Below are positions 35,868 through 44,441 of a stretch of 64,000 nt of DNA, piece by piece. The notes under the pieces were generated by a model that ran no database searches, was not told where the DNA came from, and worked only from the letters and a program-made list of their open reading frames with translations. How positions within the stretch are numbered: the first letter of the stretch is position 1; each line of letters starts with the position of its first letter. The stretch is taken from contig NZ_JALBGD010000011.1 of NCBI RefSeq assembly GCF_023507705.1, positions 62,001 through 126,000 on the forward strand. The letters run 5' to 3'. Source of the stretch: Stappia sp. WLB 29 (GTDB lineage Bacteria; Pseudomonadota; Alphaproteobacteria; Rhizobiales; Stappiaceae). The position numbers and the translations under genes were made by a program.

Positions 35868-37051
35868 GCGCCTTCCGCCCCGGCGCTCTCCGCGCCATAA
35901 CCGACCGCCTGCCGCTTCTCGGCTCGCGTCAGGAACGAGGCCCGCTCGACCCGCTCCCACAGGGCGGCACGCTCGGCCGACAGCGCCTCGATGGCATCGG
36001 CATCGGGCACCAGCCGCAGGTCCGCCCCCTCGCGGGGGGAAAGCCACCGCGCCAGCGCCTCGCCGACGCGCGCGGCCAGCGGCAGCACGGTCTGGCGCCA
36101 GAAGGCGCGGTTGGCCTCCTGGTAGTTGGCGAAGGTGTTGTCGCCGGGGATCGCCAGCAGCATCGGCGGCACGCCGAAGGCGAGCGCGATCTCGCGCGCC
36201 GCCTGGTTCTTCGCCTCGATGAAATCCATGTCGCGCGGGGTGAGGCCCATCGGCTTCCAGTCGAGCCCGCCTTCCAGCAGCAGGGGCCGCCCCGCATTGG
36301 CCGGCCCCTGGTAGCCGGCCTCCAGCTCGCCCTTCAGCCGGTCGAACTGCTCGTCGGTCAGGTTCGCCGCATCCGCCCCGCCATAGACCAGCGCGCCGGA
36401 GGGGCGCGCCGCATTGTCGAGCAGCGCCTTGTTCCAGGCCCCGGCGGCATTGTGCAGGTCGAGACTGACCTGCGCCGCCTCCAGCGGCGCGAAACCGTAG
36501 TGGTCGTTGAGCGGGTGAAACACCTTCAGATGCAGCACCGACGGGTGTCCGTCGCGCGGGTCGGCGGGAAAGCGCACCGTGCGCCCGCCGACCGTGTAGT
36601 CGAACGCCTCCGGCCAGCCGTCGCGCCCCGGCACCACGCGCACCCGGTCGGGCCGCAGCGCATGCAGCTCGCGCGGCCTGCCGTCGATGTCGACCCGCTC
36701 CAGATAGGCATTGCCGGCGACCTGCAGGTAGCCGTGGATCTCCTCCAGCAGCCCCTGCCCGGACTGGCCCGGCGCGGGCCGCGCCAGCAGCTCCAGCAGC
36801 GGATGCGTGTCGAGTTCGCGCGCCCCCTCGTAGAGCACCAGCGGCACGCTGGCCGCCGCCTCCGCCACCATGCGCACGGCGCGGTGCACCACCGGATTTC
36901 GTGCATATCCCTCGCGGGCGAGCGCCGCATAGTCGCGCGGCGTCCACACCGCGCGCCCGCCGCCCGAGAGCGCCAGCAAGGGCCCGGCGCGCGAGGCCTT
37001 GGCCTCGGCTGACGGGCGACGAAAAGAGTCAAGAAGGTCGCGCAACCCCAT
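35864..37051 (-). CDS. GTA gp3, portal protein
   Basis: A 395-residue HK97-type portal. It shows RNPVVHRAVRMVAEAAASVP, the wing/clip region with LHALRPDRVRVVPG, and the stem/tunnel segment AKNQAAREIALAFGVPPMLLAIPGDNTFANYQEAN, all typical of GTA gp3. The portal ring is the DNA entry and exit channel and docks the terminase. The 116-bp gap upstream of its start contains a cluster of GANTC sites. Confidence 0.94.
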   Translation of the reverse strand: MGLRDLLDSFRRPSAEAKASRAGPLLALSGGGRAVWTPRDYAALAREGYARNPVVHRAVRMVAEAAASVPLVLYEGARELDTHPLLELLARPAPGQSGQGLLEEIHGYLQVAGNAYLERVDIDGRPRELHALRPDRVRVVPGRDGWPEAFDYTVGGRTVRFPADPRDGHPSVLHLKVFHPLNDHYGFAPLEAAQVSLDLHNAAGAWNKALLDNAARPSGALVYGGADAANLTDEQFDRLKGELEAGYQGPANAGRPLLLEGGLDWKPMGLTPRDMDFIEAKNQAAREIALAFGVPPMLLAIPGDNTFANYQEANRAFWRQTVLPLAARVGEALARWLSPREGADLRLVPDADAIEALSAERAALWERVERASFLTRAEKRQAVGYGAESAGAEGA

Positions 37052-37148
37052 GATCCAGAATCCTTTTTCCGGTCGACTTGAGGAACTGAATCCGCTGCCT
37101 GAGACATCGATTCAAACAGCTCGATTCAGCTGCTTCACACGCAGATTC
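37026..37148. other. Cluster of six GANTC (CcrM-type) sites in the portal leader
   Basis: GANTC sites at 37026, 37058, 37088, 37109, 37123 and 37144 fall within 123 bp; about 0.4 would be expected from base composition. The segment spans the portal start and the 116-bp gap to the terminase gene. CcrM methylates this motif in Alphaproteobacteria. A regulatory role here is inference. Confidence 0.6.
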
Positions 37149-37167
37149 AACTTGGCCGGGGGGCGTC

Positions 37168-38502
37168 TCACAGGCTGCGCAGGCGCGGGTTTGCCAGCGG
37201 CTTCAACGCCAGCTCGTGCAGCGCATAGACCAGCGCGTCGAGCCGGTCGGGCGAGTGGCCGGCCGACAGCCCGTCGGGGGCGAATTCCGCCATCTCGTCT
37301 TCGAGTTCGGGAAAGGCGCCGACATGGCGCACCCGGCCCTGCTCGTAGAGCATGGCGACCGGTTCGGCGCGCAGCCACTTGCCGCGCCGCGCCCGCACCT
37401 CGGCGACGGGCACGCCCGGGTCGACGCCGTTGATCACCGCGCCCACCATCTCGCCGCCCTGGTTCACCTCGGCGACCAGGCAGTCGGCCTCGAGCGTCCG
37501 CCACAGCTCCACCGCCGTCCGGGCCCAGCGCGCCGGCTTTGCCGCCCGCACGCTCGCATCCGCCAGCACATGGACGATGCCCGCCGCATCGATGCCGGCG
37601 GCAATGATCCCGCAGGCGTCCGAGCGGCGGGACGAGCCCGCCGGCGGATCGACCGCGACGACGATGCGGGTAAGCTCCTCCGGCCGCCGGTCGGTGCGGC
37701 AGCGCTCCAGCGCGTCGCGGCTCCACATTGCGCCTTCGCGCTCGCCGACGATCTCGCCGTCGAGTTCCTGCCGCGCCAGCCGCGTGCCGCGATAGCGGTT
37801 GCGGATCGCGGTGATGAAGCCCTTGGCCAGATGCGCCGCGTTGGCCTCCGTCGCCGCGCGGGTCACCACCGTGCCCTCGTCCTCGACCAGCCGCTTCAAC
37901 AGCGGGATCGGGCGCGGCGTCGTCGTCACCAGCTGGCGCGGATGGGTGCCGAGCCGCAGGCCGAATTGCAGCATGTCCCAGGTCTCCTGCACATGCCGCC
38001 ACTTGGCCAGCTCGTCGCACCAGGCCATCTCGAATTGCGGCCCGCGCAGGGCATCCGGGTCCTCGGAGGAAAACACCTGCGCCACCGCCCCGCACGGCCA
38101 TTCCAGCCGCCGGCGCGAGGGCAGCCATTGCGGCCGCTCCGATGCCGGGTGCACACCGAGCAGGCCGGAGATCCCCTCCACCATCACCTCGCGCGCATCC
38201 ATCTGCGTTTCGCCGACGAGCGCGATGCGCAGCTCGCCGCCCCGCCCTTGTCGGGCGGTCGCGTTCACCGCCGCGCGCAGCCATTCGGCGCCGGCGCGGG
38301 TCTTGCCGGCGCCGCGCCCGCCGAGCAGCAGCCACACCCGCCAGTCGCCCTGCGGCGGCAGCTGGTGTTCATGCGCCCAGATATGCCAGTCATGGCGCAG
38401 GAAGCGCAGTTCCGCCGCCGTCAGCCGCGCCAGAAAGTCCGGCAACCGCCCCTTCGCCGCACAGGCGGTCAAGGCGCTGCGCAAGCTCGTGCCTGAGTGC
38501 AT
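37168..38502 (-). CDS. GTA gp2, terminase large subunit
   Basis: A 444-residue packaging motor. The ATPase has Walker A GGRGAGKTR (about 61-69) and a Walker B-like segment FEMAWCDELAKW; the C-terminal RNase H-like nuclease starts near IVVAVDPPAG and includes VAEVNQGGEMV and SPDRLDALVYAL. In GTAs it packages mostly random host DNA by headful cutting. The start overlaps gp1 by 113 bp; later TTG codons (residues 7, 11, 20) are alternatives, so the true start is uncertain. Confidence 0.93.
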   Translation of the reverse strand: MHSGTSLRSALTACAAKGRLPDFLARLTAAELRFLRHDWHIWAHEHQLPPQGDWRVWLLLGGRGAGKTRAGAEWLRAAVNATARQGRGGELRIALVGETQMDAREVMVEGISGLLGVHPASERPQWLPSRRRLEWPCGAVAQVFSSEDPDALRGPQFEMAWCDELAKWRHVQETWDMLQFGLRLGTHPRQLVTTTPRPIPLLKRLVEDEGTVVTRAATEANAAHLAKGFITAIRNRYRGTRLARQELDGEIVGEREGAMWSRDALERCRTDRRPEELTRIVVAVDPPAGSSRRSDACGIIAAGIDAAGIVHVLADASVRAAKPARWARTAVELWRTLEADCLVAEVNQGGEMVGAVINGVDPGVPVAEVRARRGKWLRAEPVAMLYEQGRVRHVGAFPELEDEMAEFAPDGLSAGHSPDRLDALVYALHELALKPLANPRLRSL

Positions 38503-39049
38503 CCTCGTCCCTCCCCGCCGGGTCCAGTTCCCTCACGCCGCTGCGCAGTTCGACCAGCACGTCGAGCGTCCGGGCGAGGATGCCGAGCGTGCGGGCGTTG
38601 CGCTCGGCCAGCTGCGAGGCCTCCGCCCGGTCCAGCTTCAGGGCGCGGGAGCGGCCGATTTCCAGCTCGATCGCCTCCACCTGCCGCTCGAACGCTTCCG
38701 CCAGCCGCCCCACGAGGCAGGCAAGGCCCTGCGTGTCGCCGGCGGCGATCAGCCCGCGCACGTCGCCCGAGCGCACCCAGCCTTCCGCCTGGATGTGGCG
38801 CAGCACCGTGCTCTTGGCGACGCAGAAGCGCTTCACCACCCCGTCCGCATCCAGCGCGCCGCTCTCGTAGAGCTGCCGCGCCTCGGCCCAGGCCTCGACG
38901 CCCAGATGCACCGGCGCCTTGCGGTCGGGAGAAGCTGCGTGTGTCGGGGGTGGCTTTCGGGTTTTGGCGCCCGCCGTCTCGGGATCGGCCGCTTCGGCCT
39001 GTTCCGGGGATTGCGCGGCACCGTCCGCTGGCGCCTTTGAACCGGCCAT
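38390..39049 (-). CDS. GTA gp1, terminase small subunit (TerS)
   Basis: A 219-residue protein. The N-terminal 45 residues are low-complexity. An HTH-like DNA-binding segment (VEAWAEARQLYESGALDADGVVKRFCVAKSTVLRHIQAEGW) follows, then a long helical oligomerisation region (LAEAFERQVEAIELEIGRSRALKLDRAEASQLAERNA). GGGAGGAG lies close before ATG 39049. It is the first gene of the GTA cluster, as in RcGTA, where gp1 acts as TerS with low sequence specificity. Confidence 0.85.
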   Translation of the reverse strand: MAGSKAPADGAAQSPEQAEAADPETAGAKTRKPPPTHAASPDRKAPVHLGVEAWAEARQLYESGALDADGVVKRFCVAKSTVLRHIQAEGWVRSGDVRGLIAAGDTQGLACLVGRLAEAFERQVEAIELEIGRSRALKLDRAEASQLAERNARTLGILARTLDVLVELRSGVRELDPAGRDEDALRHELAQRLDRLCGEGAVAGLSGAADGGGTALPAP

Positions 39050-39148
39050 CGGCTCCTCCCTGTTTGATGTCGGGATCATGTTCGGCAAGGATCGGCAGAC
39101 GGCCCGAGAAAGAAGCACGACCTCGCATCCCCTCGGCCTTGCCGAGGG

Positions 39149-39284
39149 CACCAATGGTTCCCGGCTCTTCGGCTTCGCCTGCGGCCGGGACGACGGCCTG
39201 AGAAAGTGGCGCGACCTCGCATCCCCTCGGCCGTCACCCCGGACGAGCAACGCGAGATCCGGGGCCTATTGGCTGCCAGAGCGG
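39149..39284. repeat. Dispersed palindromic repeat, copy B (inverted)
   Basis: A 136-bp element that is the inverted copy of 35405-35539, with the same order of modules read on the minus strand and a 41-base identical end. It lies in the 602-bp gap 39050-39651, which is the presumed untranslated leader of the GTA operon. The two copies bracket gp1, gp2, gp3 and the g3.5-position gene. Confidence 0.75.
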
Positions 39285-39401
39285 CAGCGGGGACGCCAGA
39301 ACCTCTCCCTGCATCATCCCGCACGCAGCTCAGCCAAGATGCGGGATCGGAGAGCCGAGAGCCTCGCGGCAGCGCTCACACAAAAGAGGCAACCACCCTG
39401 C

Positions 39402-39447
39402 CTCCCCGGTCCCGGATCGTCGGCCTTCGGCCTTGTCCGGGAAGACG
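39402..39447. repeat. Short palindromic repeat in the GTA leader
   Basis: A hairpin-forming unit (CTCCCCGGTCCCGGAT, loop region with GGCCTTCGGCC, then GTCCGGGAAGAC) resembles a unit inside the 586-bp repeats near 46490-46534. It adds secondary structure to the presumed GTA leader. Confidence 0.5.
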
Positions 39448-39552
39448 CCAAGGAGAGGGTGGAGCGACAAACCAACCGCCAGAAACACAAATGGCGGCCG
39501 AACCAATCGGTCCGCCGCCATCGCCAGGCCGCAACTGTGCGACCATGCCTGA

Positions 39553-39581
39553 ACCCTACCCGACCACCGTCACGGTGTCAA
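39553..39581 (-). promoter_or_regulatory. Candidate GTA promoter with palindromic operator in the spacer
   Basis: On the minus strand TTGACA (39581-39576), a 17-bp spacer and TAGGGT (39558-39553) form a good sigma70-like promoter pointing at gp1. An A-tract lies just upstream of the -35 box. The spacer and -35 edge contain the perfect palindrome CACCGTCACGGTG (39565-39577). The predicted leader to gp1 is about 500 nt. Activity and the binding protein are not known. Confidence 0.55.
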
Positions 39582-39651
39582 GGATTTTTTTCCTACGAAC
39601 AGCTGCCCGTAGAGATACCGGAACCGCCGCAAGCGTGCCAGCCACCATGCA

Positions 39652-40002
39652 TCAGGAGACGCCCCTCTTTCCGGCCACTCTCACGAGCGCAAACAGGCCG
39701 AGCGTCGATAGACACGCCGGCAAAAGCACGAGCAGAGCCAGGAACAGCCCCCCTCCGGAAAGATGCCCCGCAAGAGACGCGAGGACCAGGGCGCACCAGA
39801 TGACGATCAAAGAAAAATTCGCGGCACAAAGCACCAAGGAGCCGAAAGAGAGCGACAAGACAAAAATGACCGCAACAACCACAAGCAATATCATGAAATA
39901 AGAAGTCGCCGACGCCGCCCCGATCATCGAGACGGAAACCAGAACGACAGAAACAGCGTGAAGAACGACAGCCAGCCGGGCGGCATCGGGCAAGATGGAC
40001 AT
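39652..40002 (-). CDS. Unknown four-TM membrane protein
   Basis: A 116-residue hydrophobic protein with about four TM helices (about 8-28, 31-52, 55-78, 83-106) and a basic C-terminus (RVAGKRGVS). GC content is visibly lower than in neighbours and AAA, ATA and AGA-like codons are more common, which hints at a different origin. The ribosome site before ATG 40002 is weak. It lies just upstream of the presumed GTA promoter in the same direction. I recognise no family. Confidence 0.5.
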   Translation of the reverse strand: MSILPDAARLAVVLHAVSVVLVSVSMIGAASATSYFMILLVVVAVIFVLSLSFGSLVLCAANFSLIVIWCALVLASLAGHLSGGGLFLALLVLLPACLSTLGLFALVRVAGKRGVS

Positions 40003-40050
40003 CCTATATGCTCTCGTAGTCGCTCCCGAACGCGGCCTTACACCCACCCC

Positions 40051-40593
40051 TCACTCAATAAACCCCACCCGCACCTTCTCGTCCATCGGGTTCTCGCCCG
40101 GCCAGTCGGCGACGAAATTCTCGTAGTCTTCCAGCGGGATGCCGTCTTCGGGAAAGGTGCGCCCGCGCACCGAGACGCCGGCGGCATGCACCGTTTCCGG
40201 GTCGCCGGAGACCAGCGGATGCCACCAGTAGAGGTCGCGCCCTTCGGCGACCAGCCGGTAGGCACAGGTCGGCGGCAGCCAGGAGAGCGTCGGCACCAGC
40301 TCGGCGGTGAGCTGCAGGCAGTCCGGCACGGTGGCGAAGCGGTTGGCATAGTCCGAGCAGCGGCAGCTCTCGCCGTCGAGCAGGGTGCAGGCGAGCGAGG
40401 TCCAGACGATCTCGCCGCTGTCCCAGTCCTCCAGCTTGTTGAGGCAGCAGCGCCCGCAGCCGTCGCACAGGGCTTCCCATTCGGCCGGGTTCAGCTCGTC
40501 GAGCCGCCGTCCCTTCCAGAACGGCTCGCCCGCCTCGCTTGCGCCGCCCGCCGTCCCGCCCGCCCGATTTGTTGATCGCTCCGCCACCGGCAC
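40051..40593 (-). CDS. YcgN family cysteine-cluster protein
   Basis: A 180-residue protein of the UPF0153/YcgN (YkgJ-like zinc/iron-chelating) family. Cysteine motifs are [11 protein letters not shown], a SLACTLLD segment, [12 protein letters not shown] and PDCLQL, followed by the family's [27 protein letters not shown]. The cysteines probably bind a metal. The precise role is unknown. It is divergently transcribed from the adjacent penicillin-binding protein gene. Confidence 0.9.
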   Translation of the reverse strand: MPVAERSTNRAGGTAGGASEAGEPFWKGRRLDELNPAEWEALCDGCGRCCLNKLEDWDSGEIVWTSLACTLLDGESCRCSDYANRFATVPDCLQLTAELVPTLSWLPPTCAYRLVAEGRDLYWWHPLVSGDPETVHAAGVSVRGRTFPEDGIPLEDYENFVADWPGENPMDEKVRVGFIE

Positions 40594-40692
40594 ATCCTTG
40601 AAAGGCCCGGCGGATCGGGAGTAAAACGGACCGCGCCGGGTCGCTCCCGCAGCGGGAGCCCGCCCACGGCCATAGCAGAACGGAAGACCAAG

Positions 40693-42909
40693 GTGAACCA
40701 GCGATCCGGCGATGCCGACCCGCAGGACAGCCCGCAGCCGGCGCCCTCTTCAGGGAACCAGCCGTCGGGGCGGCGCCCGTTCGGCGCCCGCGCGCGTTCG
40801 GCCATGCTGTCGGTCGACGCGTGGGTCGACACCGCGTTGTGGCGGTCGTTTTCCGGTCTGCGCGCCGGGCTCGAGGGCTATTCGGCCTGGCTGCGCCGGT
40901 TCCGCGCCCGCGGCGCGGGGCGCGTTGCCGCCGAGCTTGCCTCCGACGGCGTCACCTTCGGCCTGCTCGGCCTGATCCTGATGCTGGCGCTGGCGCAGGA
41001 CGCCTTCCAGCAGACCGGGCGCGCCGACTGGCGCACCACCGAGGACTTTTCCGTCACCTTCCTCGACCGCTTCGGCAACGAGATCGGCAAGCGCGGCATC
41101 CTGCTCAACGACACGGTGCCGCTGGAGGAGATCCCCGACCACCTGATCAAGGCGGCGCTGGCGACCGAGGACCGGCGCTTCTTCTACCATTTCGGCATCG
41201 ACGTGATGGGCACCTTCCGCGCCATGCTGGAAAACGTGCGCGCCCGCACCGTGGTGCAGGGCGGCTCCTCGATCACCCAGCAGCTGGCCAAGAACCTGTT
41301 CCTGTCGAACGAGCGCACGCTGGAGCGCAAGATCAACGAGGCGTTCCTGGCGCTGTGGCTGGAGATGAACCTCTCCAAGCGCGAGATCCTCAAGCTCTAT
41401 CTCGACCGCGCCTATATGGGCGGCGGCACGTTCGGCGTCGCCGCGGCGTCCGAGTTCTATTTCGGCAAGAACGTGCGCGAGCTGAGCCTGGCGGAATCGG
41501 CCATGCTCGCGGGCCTGTTCAAGGCGCCGACGAAATACGCTCCGCATATCAACCTGCCGGCGGCGCGCGCGCGGGCCAACGATGTGCTGACCAACATGGT
41601 CCAGGCCGGCTTCATGACCGAGGGCCAGGTGATCGGCGCAAGGCGCAATCCGGCGGTCGCCATCGACCGCAGCAAGGACCGCTCGCCGGACCACTTCCTC
41701 GACTATGCGTTCAACGAGGTGAAGGAGCTGGCGCGCACCCATCCCGCGCTCGCCAACGACCGCATCGTCACGGTGCGCACCTCGCTCGATCCCGGCCTGC
41801 AGCGCCAGGCGGAGCGCGCCGTGCTCGAGAGCCTGCGCCAGCACGGCGAGCGCTACCGGGTGCGCGAGGGCGCGGTCGCCGTCGTCGTGCCGGAAACCGG
41901 GGCCGTGCGCGCCATGGTCGGCGGACGCGATTACGGCGAGAGCCAGTTCAATCGCGCGGTCGACGCGGTGCGCCAGCCCGGCTCCTCGTTCAAGCCCTTC
42001 GTCTATATCGCCGCCTTCATGAACGGCTACACGCCGGCCTCCGTGGTGCCGGACGCGCCGATTTCCATCGGCGGCTGGAGCCCGCGCAACTATTCGCGCG
42101 GCTATGCCGGCCCGGTGACGCTGAAGACCGCGCTGACCAAGTCGATCAACACGGTGCCGGTGCGCCTTGCCCAGGCGATCGGCCGCGACAAGATCGTCGA
42201 CTATGCCAAGGCGATGGGCATCACCACCGAGATCAAGATCACCCGGCCGCTGCCGCTCGGCGTCGCCGAGGTGAAGGTGCTGGACATGGCCGCCGCATTT
42301 GCCAGCTTCGCCAGCGGCGGGCTGAAGGTCGTGCCGACCGCCATCCTCGAGGTGCGCAATTCCGCCGGCGATGTCATCTACGAGCAGGCGAACGACCGGG
42401 CCCCGCCGGAACGCATCTTCCCGGAGGAAAAGGCCGCCGAGATGAACGACGTGCTGGTCAACGTGGTGGAAAACGGCACCGGCCGGCGCGCCCGGGTGGA
42501 GGGCGTCACCGCCGCCGGCAAGACCGGCACCACCCAGGCCTATCGCGATGCCTGGTTCGTCGGCTACACCGGCAACTACGCGGCGGCCGTGTGGTTCGGC
42601 AACGACGACTTCACCTCCACCGCCCGGATGACCGGCGGCAGCCTGCCGGCGATGACCTGGCAGTCGATCATGGATTACGCGCACAAGGGCATCGAGCTGC
42701 GGCCGATGCCGGGCGTCGACCGCCCGGCCCGCGAGGACGGTGCCATTCCGGTGGCGGAGGGCGCCGGCTCCGACCGGCCGCGCCTGCTGCGCGTGCAGTC
42801 CATCGCCGTGCTGGAGGAGATCGGCGCGCGGCTGGATGCCATCGGCAAGCGGGCGGAAGCGCCGGCCGCTCTTCAGGCGCCAGGACAGGCGGAGCCCGTC
42901 GCCCGGTGA
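40693..42909 (+). CDS. Class A penicillin-binding protein (PBP1A family)
   Basis: A 738-residue bifunctional peptidoglycan synthase. A cytoplasmic N-terminus and one TM helix (about 90-110) precede the GT51 transglycosylase, with catalytic Glu in [12 protein letters not shown] and the [13 protein letters not shown] block. The transpeptidase has active Ser in SSFKPF (SxxK), KSINT (SxN) and AGKTGTTQ (KTG). The start is GTG 40693 with a weak ribosome site; an internal ATG would shorten it by 37 residues. The stop overlaps the next gene (GTGA), giving a three-gene operon. Confidence 0.93.
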   Translation: MNQRSGDADPQDSPQPAPSSGNQPSGRRPFGARARSAMLSVDAWVDTALWRSFSGLRAGLEGYSAWLRRFRARGAGRVAAELASDGVTFGLLGLILMLALAQDAFQQTGRADWRTTEDFSVTFLDRFGNEIGKRGILLNDTVPLEEIPDHLIKAALATEDRRFFYHFGIDVMGTFRAMLENVRARTVVQGGSSITQQLAKNLFLSNERTLERKINEAFLALWLEMNLSKREILKLYLDRAYMGGGTFGVAAASEFYFGKNVRELSLAESAMLAGLFKAPTKYAPHINLPAARARANDVLTNMVQAGFMTEGQVIGARRNPAVAIDRSKDRSPDHFLDYAFNEVKELARTHPALANDRIVTVRTSLDPGLQRQAERAVLESLRQHGERYRVREGAVAVVVPETGAVRAMVGGRDYGESQFNRAVDAVRQPGSSFKPFVYIAAFMNGYTPASVVPDAPISIGGWSPRNYSRGYAGPVTLKTALTKSINTVPVRLAQAIGRDKIVDYAKAMGITTEIKITRPLPLGVAEVKVLDMAAAFASFASGGLKVVPTAILEVRNSAGDVIYEQANDRAPPERIFPEEKAAEMNDVLVNVVENGTGRRARVEGVTAAGKTGTTQAYRDAWFVGYTGNYAAAVWFGNDDFTSTARMTGGSLPAMTWQSIMDYAHKGIELRPMPGVDRPAREDGAIPVAEGAGSDRPRLLRVQSIAVLEEIGARLDAIGKRAEAPAALQAPGQAEPVAR

Positions 42910-43565
42910 CACTCGCCCTTTCCCACGATCCGGAGACCGACGGCCTGCGGCCGGACCGCGTCCCCTCCATTCTGCGGCGGCGCCGGCGCGCCCTGGCGCT
43001 GGATCTCGCCATCGTCATCGCCATCGCCATGAGCGTCGGGTTTTCCAGCGCCTATCTGGCGGTGGAGCGGGCGCCGGCCTTCGGCGCGCTGCGGCTCGGC
43101 GCGTGGGAGGCGCGGCCGCGCCAGGGCACCCGCGATGCCGACCCCTATTCCACCGCCACCCATGCCCGCACGGGCCGCGTGCCGCTGGCCGGCGGCGAGG
43201 GGCTGATGTTCCTGGCCGAGACCGACAGCGACGGCAACACCCTGTCGCCGCGCTGCGACTACGAGATTTCCGGCCAGGCGGCCCCCGCCCGGCTGTGGAC
43301 GCTGGTGGCGCTCGACCGCGAGATGCGGCTGGTCGCCGACGGCTCGCCCCGCAGCGGCGTCGACAGCCGCCACCTGCTGCGCCGCGCGAACGGCGAGTTC
43401 GTCATCACCGCCGCGCCCCGCGCCCGGCCGGGCAACTGGCTGCCGACCTCCGGCACGGCCCGCGGGCTGGTGCTGGCGCTGCGCCTCTACGACACGCCGC
43501 TGACCACCGGCACAGGCGTTGCCAACGTGCCGATGCCGGAGATCCGCCGGGGGCTGTGCCGATGA
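42906..43565 (+). CDS. DUF1214 domain-containing membrane protein
   Basis: A 219-residue protein with one N-terminal TM helix (about 30-50) and a periplasmic DUF1214 domain: DPYSTATHARTGRVPLAGGEGLMFLAETDSDG, CDYEISGQ, ARLWTLVALD, and the C-terminal LALRLYDTP. It starts with GTG inside the PBP stop and ends overlapping the following DUF1254 gene (ATGA). DUF1214 and DUF1254 are often fused; here they are separate coupled genes. Function is unknown. Confidence 0.85.
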   Translation: MTLALSHDPETDGLRPDRVPSILRRRRRALALDLAIVIAIAMSVGFSSAYLAVERAPAFGALRLGAWEARPRQGTRDADPYSTATHARTGRVPLAGGEGLMFLAETDSDGNTLSPRCDYEISGQAAPARLWTLVALDREMRLVADGSPRSGVDSRHLLRRANGEFVITAAPRARPGNWLPTSGTARGLVLALRLYDTPLTTGTGVANVPMPEIRRGLCR

Positions 43566-44170
43566 GCGCGCGCGCCCGCAAGACCTTTTCCTCCCTCCCG
43601 CTGCGGGCGCTCGACGGCATGGTCGTCGTGCGCATGCTTCTGCTGCTGCTGGCCGGGCTCTTTCTCGGCGGCATCATCCACATCGCGATCGTGCTCGGCG
43701 TGCCGGGCCAGGTGCCGGAAAGCGCCTATGCGCGGGTCGCCGCCTTCGGGCCGGACGGGGTATTCAACCGCCTGCCGGACGTGGAAGCCGGCGCCGAGCC
43801 GCTGCCGATGCTCGACCCGATGATGCTCCATGCCGCCTGCCGGTTCGACCTTGGCGAGGGTCCGCTGAAGATCGAGGCGGCGCTGCCGCCGCCCTTCTGG
43901 TCCTTCGCCCTGTTCGATGCGGGCGGGCGGGCGATCTACAGCCTCAACGACCGCACCTCCGGTGCCGGCGGCCGGCTGGAAGTGCTGGTGCTCACCACCG
44001 AGCAGCTCAGCGTCCTGCGCGAAAACCCGCCGGAGGGCCTAGAGGACCTGATCGTCATCGAGACCGACGCCCTCCACGGCTATGCGCTTTTGCGCGCCTT
44101 CGACGGCGAGCCCCTGCTGCGCGAACGGATCGAGACGGCGATGGCGCAGGCGACCTGCCGCAGGCTCTGA
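43562..44170 (+). CDS. DUF1254 domain-containing membrane protein
   Basis: A 202-residue protein with one TM helix near residues 22-46 (VRMLLLLLAGLFLGGIIHIAIVL) and a periplasmic DUF1254-like domain (PMLDPMMLHAACRFDLGEGPLKIEAALPPPFWSFALFDAGGRAIYSLNDR-type sequence). It is last in the coupled run with the PBP and DUF1214 genes. The shared operon suggests an envelope role, which is inference. Confidence 0.8.
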   Translation: MSARARKTFSSLPLRALDGMVVVRMLLLLLAGLFLGGIIHIAIVLGVPGQVPESAYARVAAFGPDGVFNRLPDVEAGAEPLPMLDPMMLHAACRFDLGEGPLKIEAALPPPFWSFALFDAGGRAIYSLNDRTSGAGGRLEVLVLTTEQLSVLRENPPEGLEDLIVIETDALHGYALLRAFDGEPLLRERIETAMAQATCRRL

Positions 44171-44384
44171 CACACCCGGCGCCGATATCGAAGGATCCCC
44201 GAGTCGATGGCGGTCCGCCGCTGACGGTACAGTCCGCTCCCGCCCGTGGATAGCGCGCCGGCGCCCGTGCGGCCGGCAGGCGGCGCGGCGCCTCCTTGCC
44301 CCCTCTCTCCCCTCCCACATCCCCGCCAGACCCGCGCGCTGCACGCAAAAAACAACAGCGCAACCGCACTTATCCCCGTGCGGG

Positions 44385-44441
44385 TATTTTTCCCGTAATG
44401 ATATAGGAATATAAACCTAAAATTGATAAGTGGAGGCAGGA
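44385..44441 (+). promoter_or_regulatory. AT-rich promoter region of the GafY-like gene
   Basis: The last 55 bp before the gene are strikingly AT-rich for this genome, with TATAAA at 44410-44415 as a candidate -10 and a T-rich -35 region, preceded by a small hairpin (CCCG/CGGG) followed by TATTTTT. The rest of the 271-bp gap 44171-44441 shows no feature. GGAGG (44432-44436) five bases before ATG 44442 sets the start. Confidence 0.45.

Noticed and set aside
22514-39049. Ordinary temperate prophage
   Set aside because: No integrase, repressor, replication gene or attachment repeats are seen, and the gene order and families are those of RcGTA-type elements.
39330-39521. 63-residue minus-strand frame in the GTA leader
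   Set aside because: It overlaps repeat-derived palindromes, has no ribosome site, and its composition follows the repeats; a leader peptide cannot be excluded but is not supported.
40750-42912. 720-residue minus-strand frame opposite the PBP gene
   Set aside because: The plus strand encodes all class A PBP motifs; the antisense translation is low-complexity His/Gly/Arg.
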